A stretch of DNA of 56,017 nucleotides from NCBI RefSeq assembly GCF_029846175.1, contig NZ_JARWAC010000024.1:1-56017 (forward strand), in the 5' to 3' direction. Below the pieces are notes generated by a model that had not been told where the DNA came from, did no database searches, and saw only the letters and a list, made by a program, of their open reading frames with translations. Positions within the stretch are counted from its first letter, which is position 1, and each line of letters starts with the position of its first letter. The stretch comes from Sphaerisporangium sp. TRM90804. GTDB lineage: Bacteria; Actinomycetota; Actinomycetes; Streptosporangiales; Streptosporangiaceae. Below, one piece after another: positions 43,374-52,310 of the stretch. The position numbers and the translations under genes are program-made.

Positions 43374-43846
43374 CGGCCCTCCCGGCCGCCGGGGCGGCCC
43401 GGGGCCCCGAGGGACTCCATGCTCACCTTCCGGGTGTTCTGGAACGACGCGAACCGCCACGCGTCGGGCTCCCGGACCGCGGTCAGGGTGATGATGGAGT
43501 CGCGTTCGGGGCTCTGCTCGCCGCCGACGGACGAGCCGCCGTTCATGACGACGACGGCCACGTCCGGCCGGAGGAACCGGATCGCCGGGGCCTGCTCCCC
43601 GCCCGTGCCGCCCGTGAGGCGCGACCCGCGCAGCGGGCCCTCGAAGAGGGCGCGGTGCGACTCCTCGATGGCCCGCCGTCCGGTGAGGTGCATGCCGAAG
43701 AACGTGACGTAGTCGGCGTCCTCGGTGAACTGCCCGGCGTACGCGGTGGCGTCCCCGGCGTTCCAGGCTTCGGTCATGCGGCCCAGCAGGTCGTCGATCT
43801 CCTGCGCCGGCGCCGACTCGGGCGTCCGGTGAACCTGTCCACTCAT
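43370..43846 (-). CDS. SgcJ/EcaC-type SnoaL-like protein
   Basis: The 158 residues include EIDDLLGRMTEAWNAGDATAYAGQFTEDADYVTFFGMHLTGR, the cone-shaped NTF2/SnoaL fold, and VAVVVMNGGSSVGG, RDSIITLTAVREPDAWRFASFQNTRK. Members occur in antibiotic clusters with unproven roles. AAGGAGA lies 8 bp before ATG 43844-43846. Neighbours are an overlapping SRPBCC gene downstream and a padR gene upstream on the same strand, suggesting a small PadR-controlled unit. Confidence 0.85.
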   Translation of the reverse strand: MSGQVHRTPESAPAQEIDDLLGRMTEAWNAGDATAYAGQFTEDADYVTFFGMHLTGRRAIEESHRALFEGPLRGSRLTGGTGGEQAPAIRFLRPDVAVVVMNGGSSVGGEQSPERDSIITLTAVREPDAWRFASFQNTRKVSMESLGAPGRPGGREGR

Positions 43847-43965
43847 GGCGATCTCCTTCGGAGAAGGGCCCGTAAGGGCTCTGTTCGGAACCGGTCCACG
43901 AGGCGGCCCTATCCTTGGAGACTGCGAGTCCTGGACGGCCGCCACGCGGATCGGTTCGGGTACGT

Positions 43966-43999
43966 CCGCCGGCCGGGTGTTGGCGCACCCGGCCGGCGG
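43966..43999 (-). terminator. Terminator of padR
   Basis: CCGCCGGCCGGGTG and CACCCGGCCGGCGG form a perfect 14-bp stem with a 6-nt loop, five bases after the padR stop on the minus strand. Confidence 0.8.
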
Positions 44000-44003
44000 T
44001 CTT

Positions 44004-44627
44004 TCACTCCCGCGGCGGCTCCTGCGCCAGCAGGTCGGTCATCAGACCGGTCTTGAGGGAGTTCGACCAGGCCAGCTCGCCCGACTGCAGGCGCGTGAGG
44101 GTCTCGCGCACCCAGGCCAGCTCGGCCGTGCGCAGGGCGCGGTCGCACTCCAGCTCCAGCACGAGAATCGGCGGAAGCCCGGTCTCCGCCAGCCCGCTGA
44201 TGTGGGCGTCGAAGGACACGACCATGCCCTCCAGCGTCGCCGCCCTGGTGCGCAGCGACCGGACGGCCTCCTCGGGCGACAGGCACCCCATGAGCGAGAG
44301 GGCCGCGAGGAAGGCGCGCGTGCCGGGATCCGGCGTCTCCAGGAGATGCCGCAGCCGGCTGCCCAGCTCCGCCGCCCCCTCGGGCGTGATCTCGTAGACC
44401 GTGCGCTCGGGCCGCCGGCCCTCACGTGTCGTCTCGGCCGGGCTGATCAGCTCGTCCTTGGCCAGCCGGTCGACCGCGTGGTAGAGGCTGCGCGGCAGGC
44501 CGGTGACGTAGTCCTTGTGGGTGCCGACGATGAACCGGTGCATCTCGTAGGGATGGCTGGGCCGGACGGACAGCATCGCGAGCACGGTGAGCCCCACCAG
44601 GTCGTGGTCCATCCGCCGCCGCGCCAT
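44004..44627 (-). CDS. PadR-family transcriptional regulator
   Basis: The 207-residue protein has the PadR winged helix (LVGLTVLAMLSVRPSHPYEMHRFI, GLPRSLYHAVDRLAKDELI, RPERTVYEITPEGAAEL) and a C-terminal dimerisation helix with LVLELECDRALRTAELAWV. PadR proteins repress stress or detoxification genes. Upstream, TATAGT lies within an AGTGC-N20-GCACT inverted repeat (44643-44672), a plausible autoregulatory site. A terminator follows, so the downstream SgcJ/SRPBCC pair probably has its own promoter. Confidence 0.88.
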   Translation of the reverse strand: MARRRMDHDLVGLTVLAMLSVRPSHPYEMHRFIVGTHKDYVTGLPRSLYHAVDRLAKDELISPAETTREGRRPERTVYEITPEGAAELGSRLRHLLETPDPGTRAFLAALSLMGCLSPEEAVRSLRTRAATLEGMVVSFDAHISGLAETGLPPILVLELECDRALRTAELAWVRETLTRLQSGELAWSNSLKTGLMTDLLAQEPPRE

Positions 44628-44642
44628 CGTCCCGCCCTCATC

Positions 44643-44680
44643 AGTGCGAACTTCCTTATGGCAGTCTGCACTATAGCCAA
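44643..44680 (-). promoter_or_regulatory. padR promoter with inverted repeat
   Basis: On the minus strand TATAGT (-10) overlaps AGTGC, whose complement GCACT half lies 20 bp away towards padR. CTGGAC, 18 bp upstream of TATAGT, could serve as the -35. Confidence 0.4.
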
Positions 44681-44722
44681 GCGCCACAAGGCCGTCCAGG
44701 CGGGGGATGCTCCTGGAACCGC

Positions 44723-45673
44723 TCAGGGGGGGTGGTTCTGGAACTGGAACTGGACCCGGGCCCCCTCGCCGATCGGCACGACCAGCGTCGAGTTGCTCGC
44801 CGACCACGTCTCCGGGACGAGGAACATGCGGTCGCCGCCGACGATGAGCAGCCGGAGGCGCCGGTAGCGGTAGCGGAACGTCTGGCCCTCCGACGGCGGC
44901 AGGACGGTCTCCTCCACGCCCGGCGACCTGAGGTACAGGCGTTCCCTGGTGTCGAGGATGACCCGCGGCAGCCGGTCGAGGTGCCGCGCCTGGTCCTCGG
45001 CCAGGCCGCGGCCCGACCACTGCGCGACGGTGGCCGTCGCCCAGAAGACGCCCACCGCGAACAGCACGTAGAGCAGGACGGTGACGGTCCGGCGCGGGAA
45101 CGCCGCGACGTCGGCGGCCGGAGGCGGCTCGCCCGGCGGCGTGGCCGGTGCCCGTCGTGTCAGCGCGCCGTCCAGGAGGTCGCGGACCCGCCACGCGTAC
45201 ACGGTGAGGCCGGCGCCGGTGGTGAACAGGAGCGGCGTCACCAGGGTGTACGCCGCCCAGTCGCGGACCACGGAGTACACCAGCAGCAGGACGACGCCGG
45301 CGCCGATCAGCGCGAGGCCGGTGAACAACGTGACGCGTGCCGCCGTCCGGACGCGCGCGGCGGACCGGTCGCCGGCGTCCACCGAGACGGCGATCCTCCT
45401 GCGGACCGCGACGTGCGCGGTCAGCAGGCCGGCGCCGAGCAGGGTGAACACCAGCAGGGGCGTCAGAAGGGGCTCCGGGCTGCGCATGATGTAGTCCTGC
45501 GTGCCCAGCCCCACCGTGTCGACGTCGATGCCGAAGTACTCGTACTTCACCCGGGAGGAGGCGTAGCCGAAGTAGAACAGGAGCGCGCTGAGAATGCTCG
45601 CCGGCGTGATGACGCTCGCCCATGAGACGACCCACGCGGGCAACTGGCCGTCGGCTCGCTCCTCTTCGGCCAC
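44723..45673 (-). CDS. Hypothetical membrane protein (316 aa)
   Basis: About five hydrophobic helices are seen (SVITPASILSALLFYFGYA, LLTPLLVFTLLGAGLLTA, FTGLALIGAGVVLLLVYSV, YTLVTPLLFTTGAGLTVYAW, VTVLLYVLFAVGVFWATA). A soluble C-terminal domain (about 225-316) follows, ending QFQFQNHPP. Near the N-terminus YFGYASSRVKYEYFGIDVDTVGL recalls a family of actinobacterial membrane proteins of unknown role. The GTG start lies 3 bp after the stop of the upstream lipoprotein gene, so both form one operon and probably one membrane complex. Confidence 0.75.
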   Translation of the reverse strand: MAEEERADGQLPAWVVSWASVITPASILSALLFYFGYASSRVKYEYFGIDVDTVGLGTQDYIMRSPEPLLTPLLVFTLLGAGLLTAHVAVRRRIAVSVDAGDRSAARVRTAARVTLFTGLALIGAGVVLLLVYSVVRDWAAYTLVTPLLFTTGAGLTVYAWRVRDLLDGALTRRAPATPPGEPPPAADVAAFPRRTVTVLLYVLFAVGVFWATATVAQWSGRGLAEDQARHLDRLPRVILDTRERLYLRSPGVEETVLPPSEGQTFRYRYRRLRLLIVGGDRMFLVPETWSASNSTLVVPIGEGARVQFQFQNHPP

Positions 45674-45676
45674 CGG

Positions 45677-46573
45677 TCAGACGGCGGGGGCGGACGACGT
45701 GCCGGCCTCCGTGGGGAGCGGCTCGGGCTCGGTGGGCACGTCCGCGGGCTCGCTCTCGTCCTCGGCGGGGGCTGACCGCTCGGAGTTCGACTCGGGCTCG
45801 GTGGGGGGCGGCTCGGTGTCCGAGGACGGCGGCGGCGCGGGTTCGTCGCTGGTGGGCGGGTCGGACTCTTCGGGGCTCGGCCGGTTGGGAGCCAGAATGG
45901 TGATCGAGCCGCTCCTGTCGACCATCCGGGCGGCGAACTCCTCACACGCCGCCCGCTCCGCCCCCGGGCAGACGGCCTTGCCGACCAGGGTGAGGTTCGC
46001 CTGCGGCGCGGTCTGGTCGTCCCAGTACACCAGCGGGATGACCGGCACGTAACACGCGCCGGAGCCCGCGCGGAAGACGTAGCCGTCGCACGAGGGGGAC
46101 GAGCATCCACCGGAACCCTTCTTGATCACGCCGTCAGGGTTGATCCCCGCACCGGTGGTCACCACGGAGAAGCCGCTCGGGATGGGGTCCGTCAGCCAGC
46201 TGATCCGCACGCAGTAGGGCACTCCCAACGTGTCGGGAGTGGTCGTACGGCTCCCCACCGGCAGCGACGGCATCTGGACGGTGGTCTGGCCGGCCCCCGG
46301 CGGGGCCGGCTTCTCCGGGCCCGCGCCTTCGGTGGCCGGGCCCCCGCCCGAACCTCCCCCGCCGGTGCCGGTGCCGCCGGTGCCCTCGGTGGCGGAGGCC
46401 TCGGGATAGGCGCCGTCGGACTCCATCGGCGCCGGGGTTCCGGCGCCTTCGGTCACGGGGTCGCCTCCCCCGCACGCGCCCGCCCCCACGAGGAGCGCGA
46501 CAAGCAGTAGAGTGCGGAAAATAGCCAGAAATGCCCGATTCGATAAGGCTGGGTTCGTGTTCACGAATGCCAC
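45677..46573 (-). CDS. Lipoprotein of unknown function (298 aa)
   Basis: The N-terminus (FLAIFRTLLLVALLVGAGACGGG) is a lipoprotein signal with the lipobox cysteine near residue 34. Thr/Gly/Pro-rich spacers flank a central domain (about 95-215) with six or more cysteines (PYCVRISW, SGGCSSPSCDGYVF, GACYVPVI, AVCPGAERAACEEF) that probably form disulfides outside the cell. The C-terminal 75 residues are Pro/Ser/Glu repeats. GTG 46571-46573 or the GTG three codons on could be the start. Confidence 0.7.
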   Translation of the reverse strand: MAFVNTNPALSNRAFLAIFRTLLLVALLVGAGACGGGDPVTEGAGTPAPMESDGAYPEASATEGTGGTGTGGGGSGGGPATEGAGPEKPAPPGAGQTTVQMPSLPVGSRTTTPDTLGVPYCVRISWLTDPIPSGFSVVTTGAGINPDGVIKKGSGGCSSPSCDGYVFRAGSGACYVPVIPLVYWDDQTAPQANLTLVGKAVCPGAERAACEEFAARMVDRSGSITILAPNRPSPEESDPPTSDEPAPPPSSDTEPPPTEPESNSERSAPAEDESEPADVPTEPEPLPTEAGTSSAPAV

Positions 46574-46851
46574 TACCTAGGTCGGCGTCTCAGCGTTTTT
46601 TGCTGGACAAGGCATGACTGCCGCCAGCGAGTAGCGCCTGCCGGGGTGGTCGCCTGGAAGGCGTCCGCGCAGCCGGGAGCGCGATAGAAAATCCCCTGGC
46701 AAGAGAGTAAGGAGACGGCTACTCGAAGTCAACAGGATTAATAAGGGTCATTTGTTATCCGGTATAACGCGACGGAGGGCGGTCCCGAACCGGATATTCG
46801 GACGCGGTCGAATGGGCGTCACCGAAGGATCCGCGATGACAGGCCGGCCAT
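46574..46851. other. Intergenic, low-GC promoter region
   Basis: The stretch 46680-46770 is far less GC-rich than its surroundings and probably holds the promoter of the lipoprotein operon (minus strand). No gene was recognised; a short plus-strand open frame here lacks coding character. Confidence 0.5.
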
Positions 46852-46880
46852 CCCACGGCGGCGGCCCCCGCCGCCGTGGG
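46852..46880 (-). terminator. Terminator of the tctCBA operon
   Basis: CCCACGGCGGCGG and CCGCCGCCGTGGG form a perfect 13-bp stem with a 3-nt loop, five bases after the tctA stop on the minus strand. Confidence 0.85.
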
Positions 46881-46885
46881 GCAGG

Positions 46886-48370
46886 TCACGCGCGCGAGGA
46901 GAACCGGCGCCGGGCGAGCGGCGCGAGCAGGGCGACCGCCGACAGGCCGAGCAACGCGGCGGCGATCGGGCTGGTCACCAGCACCGTAACGTCACCCCCG
47001 CCGATGGCCAGCGCCCGCCGAAGCTGGATCTCGGCCATCGGGCCGAGGATCACGCCGATGACGGCGGGGGCGATCGGCAGCCCGAAACGGCGCATGGCGA
47101 AGCCGAGCAGGCCCAGCGCGAACAGGATGACCAGGTCCACCCACGAGTTGTTGACGGCGTAGCACCCGAGGGCGGCGAACAGCACGATGCCGGCGTACAG
47201 GTAGGGCCGGGGGATGCGCAGCAGCCGGGCCCAGGTGGAGGCCAGCGGCAGGTTGAGTATCAGCAGCATCAGGTTGCCGACGAACAGCGACGCCACCATT
47301 CCCCACACCAGGGCCGGGTTGTGGTCGAACAGCTGCGGCCCGGGCTGCAGGCCGTACTGCTGGAAGGCCGCCAGCATGATGGCGGCGGTGGCCGAGGTCG
47401 GCAGCCCGAGCGAGAGCAGCGGCACCAGGGTCCCCGCCGCGGAGGCGTTGTTGGCGGCCTCCGGCCCGGCGACCCCCTCGATGGCGCCCTTCCCGAACTC
47501 GTCCTTGTGCCGGGTCAGCCGCTTCTCCACCGCGTACGACAGGAAGGTGGGGATCTCGGCGCCGCCGCCGGGCAGGGCGCCGATCGGGAAGCCCAGGGCC
47601 GTCCCGCGCAGCCACGGCCGCCACGACCGCGACCAGTCGGCCCGGCCCATCCAGGCCCGGCCCACCGGCACCACGTCCGGGGTCGAGTGCCCGAGCCGGG
47701 ACGCCACGTACAGCGCCTCGCCCACCGCGAACAGGCCCACGGCGATGATCACCACGTCGATGCCGTCGAGCAGTTGCGGAATGCCCAGCGTGAGCCGGGC
47801 CTGGCCGGTCTGCTGGTCGATGCCCACCAGGCCGATGGCCAGGCCAAGCCCCAGCGACGCGAGCCCCCGCACCAGCGAGCGCGACAGCACGGCCGAGCAC
47901 ATGGTGAAGGCGAGGACGGCCAGGGCGAAGTAGTCCTCGGGGCCGAAGGAGATGGCGAGGTCGACGACCGCGGGGGCCGCGACGACCAGCAGGGCGGTGG
48001 CGATCGTGCCCGCGACGAACGAGCCGATCGCGGCGGTCGCCAGGGCCTGCGCGGCGCGCCCGCGCCTGGCCATCTTGTTGCCCTCCAGCGCGGTGATCAT
48101 GGAGGAGCTCTCGCCGGGCGTGTTCAGCAGGATCGACGTGGTCGAGCCGCCGTACATGCCGCCGTAGTAGATGCCGGCGAACATGATGAACGCGCTGGCC
48201 GGGGGGACGGTGAAGGTGATCGGCAGCAGCAGCGCGACCGTCATCGCCGGCCCGATGCCCGGCAGGACGCCGACCAGGGTGCCCAGCGTGACGCCGAGCA
48301 GGGCGTAGAGCAGGTTCTGCGGGGTCAGCGCGGTGGCGAACCCGTCCATGAGCAGCCCGAAGGAGTCCAT
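46886..48370 (-). CDS. tctA: Tripartite tricarboxylate transporter large membrane subunit TctA
   Basis: The 494-residue protein has about 10-12 membrane helices and the TctA signature regions [17 protein letters not shown] and [21 protein letters not shown], then [23 protein letters not shown] and [21 protein letters not shown]. TctA is the main channel of the secondary transporter for citrate-type carboxylates. Its ATG directly follows the tctB stop with no gap. The gene closes the operon, with a strong terminator after it. Confidence 0.95.
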   Translation of the reverse strand: MDSFGLLMDGFATALTPQNLLYALLGVTLGTLVGVLPGIGPAMTVALLLPITFTVPPASAFIMFAGIYYGGMYGGSTTSILLNTPGESSSMITALEGNKMARRGRAAQALATAAIGSFVAGTIATALLVVAAPAVVDLAISFGPEDYFALAVLAFTMCSAVLSRSLVRGLASLGLGLAIGLVGIDQQTGQARLTLGIPQLLDGIDVVIIAVGLFAVGEALYVASRLGHSTPDVVPVGRAWMGRADWSRSWRPWLRGTALGFPIGALPGGGAEIPTFLSYAVEKRLTRHKDEFGKGAIEGVAGPEAANNASAAGTLVPLLSLGLPTSATAAIMLAAFQQYGLQPGPQLFDHNPALVWGMVASLFVGNLMLLILNLPLASTWARLLRIPRPYLYAGIVLFAALGCYAVNNSWVDLVILFALGLLGFAMRRFGLPIAPAVIGVILGPMAEIQLRRALAIGGGDVTVLVTSPIAAALLGLSAVALLAPLARRRFSSRA

Positions 48371-48889
48371 TCAGATCACTCCCTCCAGGAGGCCGCCCGG
48401 CAGCGTCACGCCGAGCCCCTTCACGAAGATCAGGTAGGTGGAGATCGAGAGCACGACGGCCACCGCGGCCGTCCGCGCCGGCCGCCGCGCGCCGAGCGCC
48501 CAGGCGACGCCGCCGAACAGCAGCGCCCCGGCGATGATCCAGCCCAGCAGGTCCACCAGCACGGCGAAGGCCAGGAAGATCCCGCCGACCAGCACGACCG
48601 CGCGCCAGTCGGACGGGACCGAGGTGTCGATGTCCTCGGACTCCTCGGGGTCGCCGCGGCCGCCGCGCAGCACGTCGACGACGTAGCACACGCCGATGAC
48701 GATCAGCGCGGCGCCGACCAGCAGCGGGAAGAACCGCGGGCCCAGCCCCACGGTGGAGCCGGCGGCCGCGACGTCCGCGGTCCCGGCGATGACGAACACG
48801 CCGAGGCCGAGGACGAGCGCGGCCAGCACCAGCTCCGGCCTGCGGTCCGGCGGCGCGGGGGCGGCGTCGCCCGGATCCGCCTCGGTCAC
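48371..48889 (-). CDS. tctB: Tripartite tricarboxylate transporter small membrane subunit TctB
   Basis: The 172 residues have four predicted helices (LVLAALVLGLGVFVIAG, FFPLLVGAALIVIGVCYVV, VVLVGGIFLAFAVLVDLLGWIIAGALLFG, AAVAVVLSISTYLIFVKGLGVTLP) and the TctB-type GPRFFP. The GTG start overlaps the tctC stop (GTGA). It works with TctA and the TctC lipoprotein. Confidence 0.92.
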   Translation of the reverse strand: MTEADPGDAAPAPPDRRPELVLAALVLGLGVFVIAGTADVAAAGSTVGLGPRFFPLLVGAALIVIGVCYVVDVLRGGRGDPEESEDIDTSVPSDWRAVVLVGGIFLAFAVLVDLLGWIIAGALLFGGVAWALGARRPARTAAVAVVLSISTYLIFVKGLGVTLPGGLLEGVI

Positions 48890-49860
48890 GACACCAGGCC
48901 CATCTCGGCGATGATCGCCTTGACGCGGGTCTGCTCCTCGGCCAGGTAACCGGCGAACTGCGGGCCGGTCTGGAAGGAGTCGACCCAGCCCTTGGTCTTG
49001 AGCGCGTCCTTCCACGCCTGCGAGTCGTGCATCTTGGTGACCAGGTCGGTGAGCGCCTTCGCGTCCGCGTCGCTCAGGCCGGGCGGGGCGACGAAGCCGC
49101 GCCAGTTGGCCAGCTCCACGTCCAGGCCGCTCTCCTTGATCGTCGGGGCGTCGACGTTCGGGTCGCGCTCGGGACCGGACACCGCCAGCGCGCGGAGCTT
49201 GCCCGACTTCACGTGCTCGGCGAACTCCCCGATGCCGGAGATGCCCGCGGCCACCTTGCCGCCCAGCAGCGCGTTCAGCGCCTCGCCGCCGCCCGAGTGG
49301 GCGATGTAGTTGATCTGCCTGGGGTCCACGCCGCCGGCCTTGGCGATCAGCCCGGCGAGGATGTGGTCGGTGCCGCCGGCCGAGCCGCCCGCGATGGCGA
49401 CCTTGGTGGGGTCGGTCTTCCACGCGGCCACGAGATCCTGAAGCGTCTTGTGCGGCGAGGAGGCCGGCACCACGACGATCTCGTACTCCTCGGTCAGCTT
49501 GGCGATCGGGGTGGTCTCCGCGAGGGTCACCTGCGACTTGTTCTGCTCGATCGCGCCGACCATGACCAGGCCCATGGTCATCAGCAGGTCGCCGTTGCCC
49601 TTCTCGCCGGCGAGCCGCGCCAGGCCGATGGTGCCGCCCGCGCCGGGGACGTTGAACACCTCGACCTTGCGCCCGGGGTCGGCCGCCTTGAAGGCCTGCT
49701 CCGCCGTCCGGGAGGTGGTGTCCCAGCCGCCGCCGGGGGCCGCCGGCGCCATGATCCGCAGGGCGCGGGCGCCGCCGCCGCCGTCCTGCTGGCCGGCGGC
49801 ACCGCACCCGGACGCCGCGAGGGCGAGCGCGGCGAGCCCGGCGAGGATTCCGATGCGCAT
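48886..49860 (-). CDS. tctC: Tripartite tricarboxylate transporter substrate-binding lipoprotein TctC
   Basis: The 324-residue precursor has a lipobox at LAASGCGA, so it is lipid-anchored outside the membrane. The mature part follows the Bug/TctC fold: [71 protein letters not shown]. The ligand is probably a carboxylate; which one cannot be told. It is the first gene of the operon and is divergent from the sensor kinase, which probably controls it. Confidence 0.95.
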   Translation of the reverse strand: MRIGILAGLAALALAASGCGAAGQQDGGGGARALRIMAPAAPGGGWDTTSRTAEQAFKAADPGRKVEVFNVPGAGGTIGLARLAGEKGNGDLLMTMGLVMVGAIEQNKSQVTLAETTPIAKLTEEYEIVVVPASSPHKTLQDLVAAWKTDPTKVAIAGGSAGGTDHILAGLIAKAGGVDPRQINYIAHSGGGEALNALLGGKVAAGISGIGEFAEHVKSGKLRALAVSGPERDPNVDAPTIKESGLDVELANWRGFVAPPGLSDADAKALTDLVTKMHDSQAWKDALKTKGWVDSFQTGPQFAGYLAEEQTRVKAIIAEMGLVS

Positions 49861-50033
49861 GACATCACTCCCACTTCTTCTGATGTGACGTGGTGAGGAT
49901 GGTGGGCGCTGAGGATGCCCGCGTCGAGGCTTTGGAAGGTTGGCGTCGTTTTGGTCATATTGATCGCCGGGCCCGTCATCGATCTGTTATTCGGCGATGC
50001 GACGCTGGGGCCTTGACCTGCGGAGATGGGATC
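49861..50033. promoter_or_regulatory. Divergent promoter region between tctC and the sensor kinase gene
   Basis: A 173-bp region with locally lower GC (49920-50000, including TTTGGTCATATTGATC). It must hold both promoters and the response-regulator sites. I could not define the elements by eye. Confidence 0.5.
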
Positions 50034-51596
50034 ATGAGGCGACTGTCGCTGGGCACGCAGATGTTCGTGCTGCTGATGGTCATCGTGCTGCTCGCGGTCG
50101 GCGGCACGGCCGCGGTGTGGGTGCAGCACACCAGGCGGCAGTTCGACGTCCGCAACCAGCACCGCGCGCTCGCGATCGCCCAGTCGGTCGCCGGCATGCC
50201 GGCGGTCCGCGAGGCGTTCGCCTCCCCCCGGCCGCAGGACCTGCTGCAGCCGATCGCGCTCGGCGTGCAGCGGCAGACCGGCGCCGACTACGTGGTCATC
50301 GCCAACCGCGACCAGATCCGCTACGCCCACCCGAACGCCTTCCTCATCGGCAGGCGGCTGTCCACCGACGGCTCCGCCGTCCTGGCCGGGCGTGCGTGGA
50401 TCGGCACCGAGACCGGCACGCTCGGACGGTCGGTCCGCGGCAAGGCGCCCGTCCTGGACGCCTCCGGGCGGGTCATCGGCCTCGTCTCGGTCGGCGTGCT
50501 GGAGGAGGCGGTCGCCGGTCAGTTCGGCTCGGCGCTGCCGCCGCTGATCTGGACGGTGCTGGCCGTGCTGGTCGCCGGGGCCGGGGCCGCGGCGCTGCTG
50601 GCCCGGCGGCTGCGCCGCCAGACGTTCGGCCTGGAGCCGCACGAGATCGCCACCCTGTTCGAGCAGCGTGAGGCGGTGCTGCACGGCATCAAGGAGGGCG
50701 TGCTCGCGTTCGACCCCGACGGCCGTGTCACCGTCGTCAACGACGGCGCGCGCCGCCTCCTCGGCCTGCCCGCGACGGTCGGCACGCTGGACGACCTGCC
50801 GATCTCCGGGCGGCTGCGCGACGTGCTGGCGGGGGAGGACGCCGGGGAGGACCGCATCGTGCTGCACGACGACCGCGTCCTCGTGCTCAACCGCATGCCC
50901 GTGGCCGCCGGCGACCGCGACCTCGGCTGGGTCGTCACCCTGCGCGACCGCACCGAGCAGGTGCGCCTCACCCAGGACCTCGACCGCGCCTCCAGCGCCA
51001 CCGACGCCCTGCGCGCGCAGGCGCACGAGTTCGCCAACCGCATGCACACCGTGGTCGGCCTGCTCTCCCTGAAGGAGTTCGACGAGGCCGTCCGGTACAT
51101 CACCGAGACCACCGAGGCGCACCAGCGCCTCGCCGGGACGTTCGGCGAGCGCGTGCCCGAGCCCACCCTGGCCGCGCTGCTGCTGGCCAAGTCCGCCGAG
51201 GCCGCCGAGCGGGGCGTCGCGCTGACCGTCTCCCCGCGGTCCCAGGTGGATCCCGCCCTCATCGGCGACCCGCACGACGCCGTGCTGGTGATCGGCAACC
51301 TCGTCGACAACGCGGTCGACGCCCTCGACGGCGAGCCTGGCGGCGTGGAGGTCGTCCTGGCCACGGGCGAGGACGGGCTGCGCATCCAGGTGCGCGACTC
51401 CGGCCCGGGCATCGCGCCCGAGCTGGCCGAAGAGGTGTTCCGGCGCGGGTTCACCACCAAGGCCGCGCAGGCGGGCTCGCGCGGGCTCGGGCTCGCGCTC
51501 ACCCGCCTGACGTGCCAGCGGCGCGGCGGCTGGGTACGCCTGCACAACGACTCCGGGGCGGTGTTCACCGCCCTGCTGCCGACGGAGGCCCGATGA
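50034..51596 (+). CDS. DcuS/CitA-type sensor histidine kinase
   Basis: The 520-residue protein has two membrane helices (MFVLLMVIVLLAVGGTAAVWV and LIWTVLAVLVAGAGAAALLA) around a periplasmic-type sCACHE sensor (about 38-160). A cytoplasmic PAS domain follows (EGVLAFDPDGRVTVVNDGARRLLGLP). The phospho-acceptor box AHEFANRMHTVVGLLSL (about 331) and HATPase motifs LVDNAVDALDG, DSGPGIAPEL and GSRGLGLALTRL are present. CitA/DcuS kinases sense citrate or C4-dicarboxylates. GGAGA lies upstream of ATG 50034. The ATGA overlap couples it to the regulator gene. Confidence 0.93.
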   Translation: MRRLSLGTQMFVLLMVIVLLAVGGTAAVWVQHTRRQFDVRNQHRALAIAQSVAGMPAVREAFASPRPQDLLQPIALGVQRQTGADYVVIANRDQIRYAHPNAFLIGRRLSTDGSAVLAGRAWIGTETGTLGRSVRGKAPVLDASGRVIGLVSVGVLEEAVAGQFGSALPPLIWTVLAVLVAGAGAAALLARRLRRQTFGLEPHEIATLFEQREAVLHGIKEGVLAFDPDGRVTVVNDGARRLLGLPATVGTLDDLPISGRLRDVLAGEDAGEDRIVLHDDRVLVLNRMPVAAGDRDLGWVVTLRDRTEQVRLTQDLDRASSATDALRAQAHEFANRMHTVVGLLSLKEFDEAVRYITETTEAHQRLAGTFGERVPEPTLAALLLAKSAEAAERGVALTVSPRSQVDPALIGDPHDAVLVIGNLVDNAVDALDGEPGGVEVVLATGEDGLRIQVRDSGPGIAPELAEEVFRRGFTTKAAQAGSRGLGLALTRLTCQRRGGWVRLHNDSGAVFTALLPTEAR

Positions 51597-52264
51597 TCCG
51601 CGTGCTGGTCGTCGACGACGACTTCATGGTGGCCCGCGTCCACACCGGCTACGTGACGAACACGCCCGGTTTCCAGGTCACCGGCACGGCGCACACCGGG
51701 GAGGCCGCGCTGGCCGCGGTCGCCGCCCACCGCCCCGACCTGGTGCTGCTCGACATCTACCTGCCCGACATGTCGGGGCTGGAGGTGCTCGGCCGGCTCC
51801 GCGGCTCCGCCGCGCCGGTGGACGTGCTCGTCATCACCGCGGCCCGCGACCTGACCACCGTCCGCACGGCGATGCGTGGCGGGGCCGTCCACTACCTGAT
51901 CAAGCCGTTCACGCCGGCGGCGCTGACCGAGCGCCTCGAACGCTACTCCGAGTCGCGGCGGCGCCTGGCAGCCCTCGGCTCCACGGCCGACCAGCGCGAG
52001 GTCGACCGCCTGTTCGGCGGCGCCCGCGTCCCCGTGCTGCCCAAGGGCCTGTCCGCCGCCACCTGCGCCCTGGTCGCCGAGGCCCTGCGCACCGCCGGCT
52101 CCGACCTGTCCGCAGCCGAGGCCGCCGAGCTCACCGGCCTGTCCCGGGTGAGCGCCCGGCGTTACCTGGAGTACCTGTGCGAGTCCCGAAGAGCCGCCCT
52201 CCAGCCCCGCTACGGCACCACGGGCCGCCCCGAACACCGCTACCTGTGGACGGGGGGCCGCTGA
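51593..52264 (+). CDS. CitB/DcuR-type response regulator
   Basis: The 223 residues have a receiver domain with acidic pocket VVDDD, phospho-acceptor D54 (LVLLDIYLPDMSG), switch Thr (VITAARD) and Lys (YLIKPF). A C-terminal helix-turn-helix follows (SAAEAAELTGLSRVSARRYLEYLCE), typical of the CitB group. With the adjacent kinase it probably activates tctCBA transcription in response to external carboxylates. It is convergent with the hydrolase gene at 52311. Confidence 0.93.
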   Translation: MIRVLVVDDDFMVARVHTGYVTNTPGFQVTGTAHTGEAALAAVAAHRPDLVLLDIYLPDMSGLEVLGRLRGSAAPVDVLVITAARDLTTVRTAMRGGAVHYLIKPFTPAALTERLERYSESRRRLAALGSTADQREVDRLFGGARVPVLPKGLSAATCALVAEALRTAGSDLSAAEAAELTGLSRVSARRYLEYLCESRRAALQPRYGTTGRPEHRYLWTGGR

Positions 52265-52310
52265 CCCCCGGCCACGAGACCACCCGGGATCTCCCGCGCC
52301 TCGTGCGATC

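Noticed and set aside
46574..46851. Short plus-strand frame in the low-GC region as a gene
   Set aside because: Codon composition is unlike neighbouring genes and no ribosome binding site or motif is seen.
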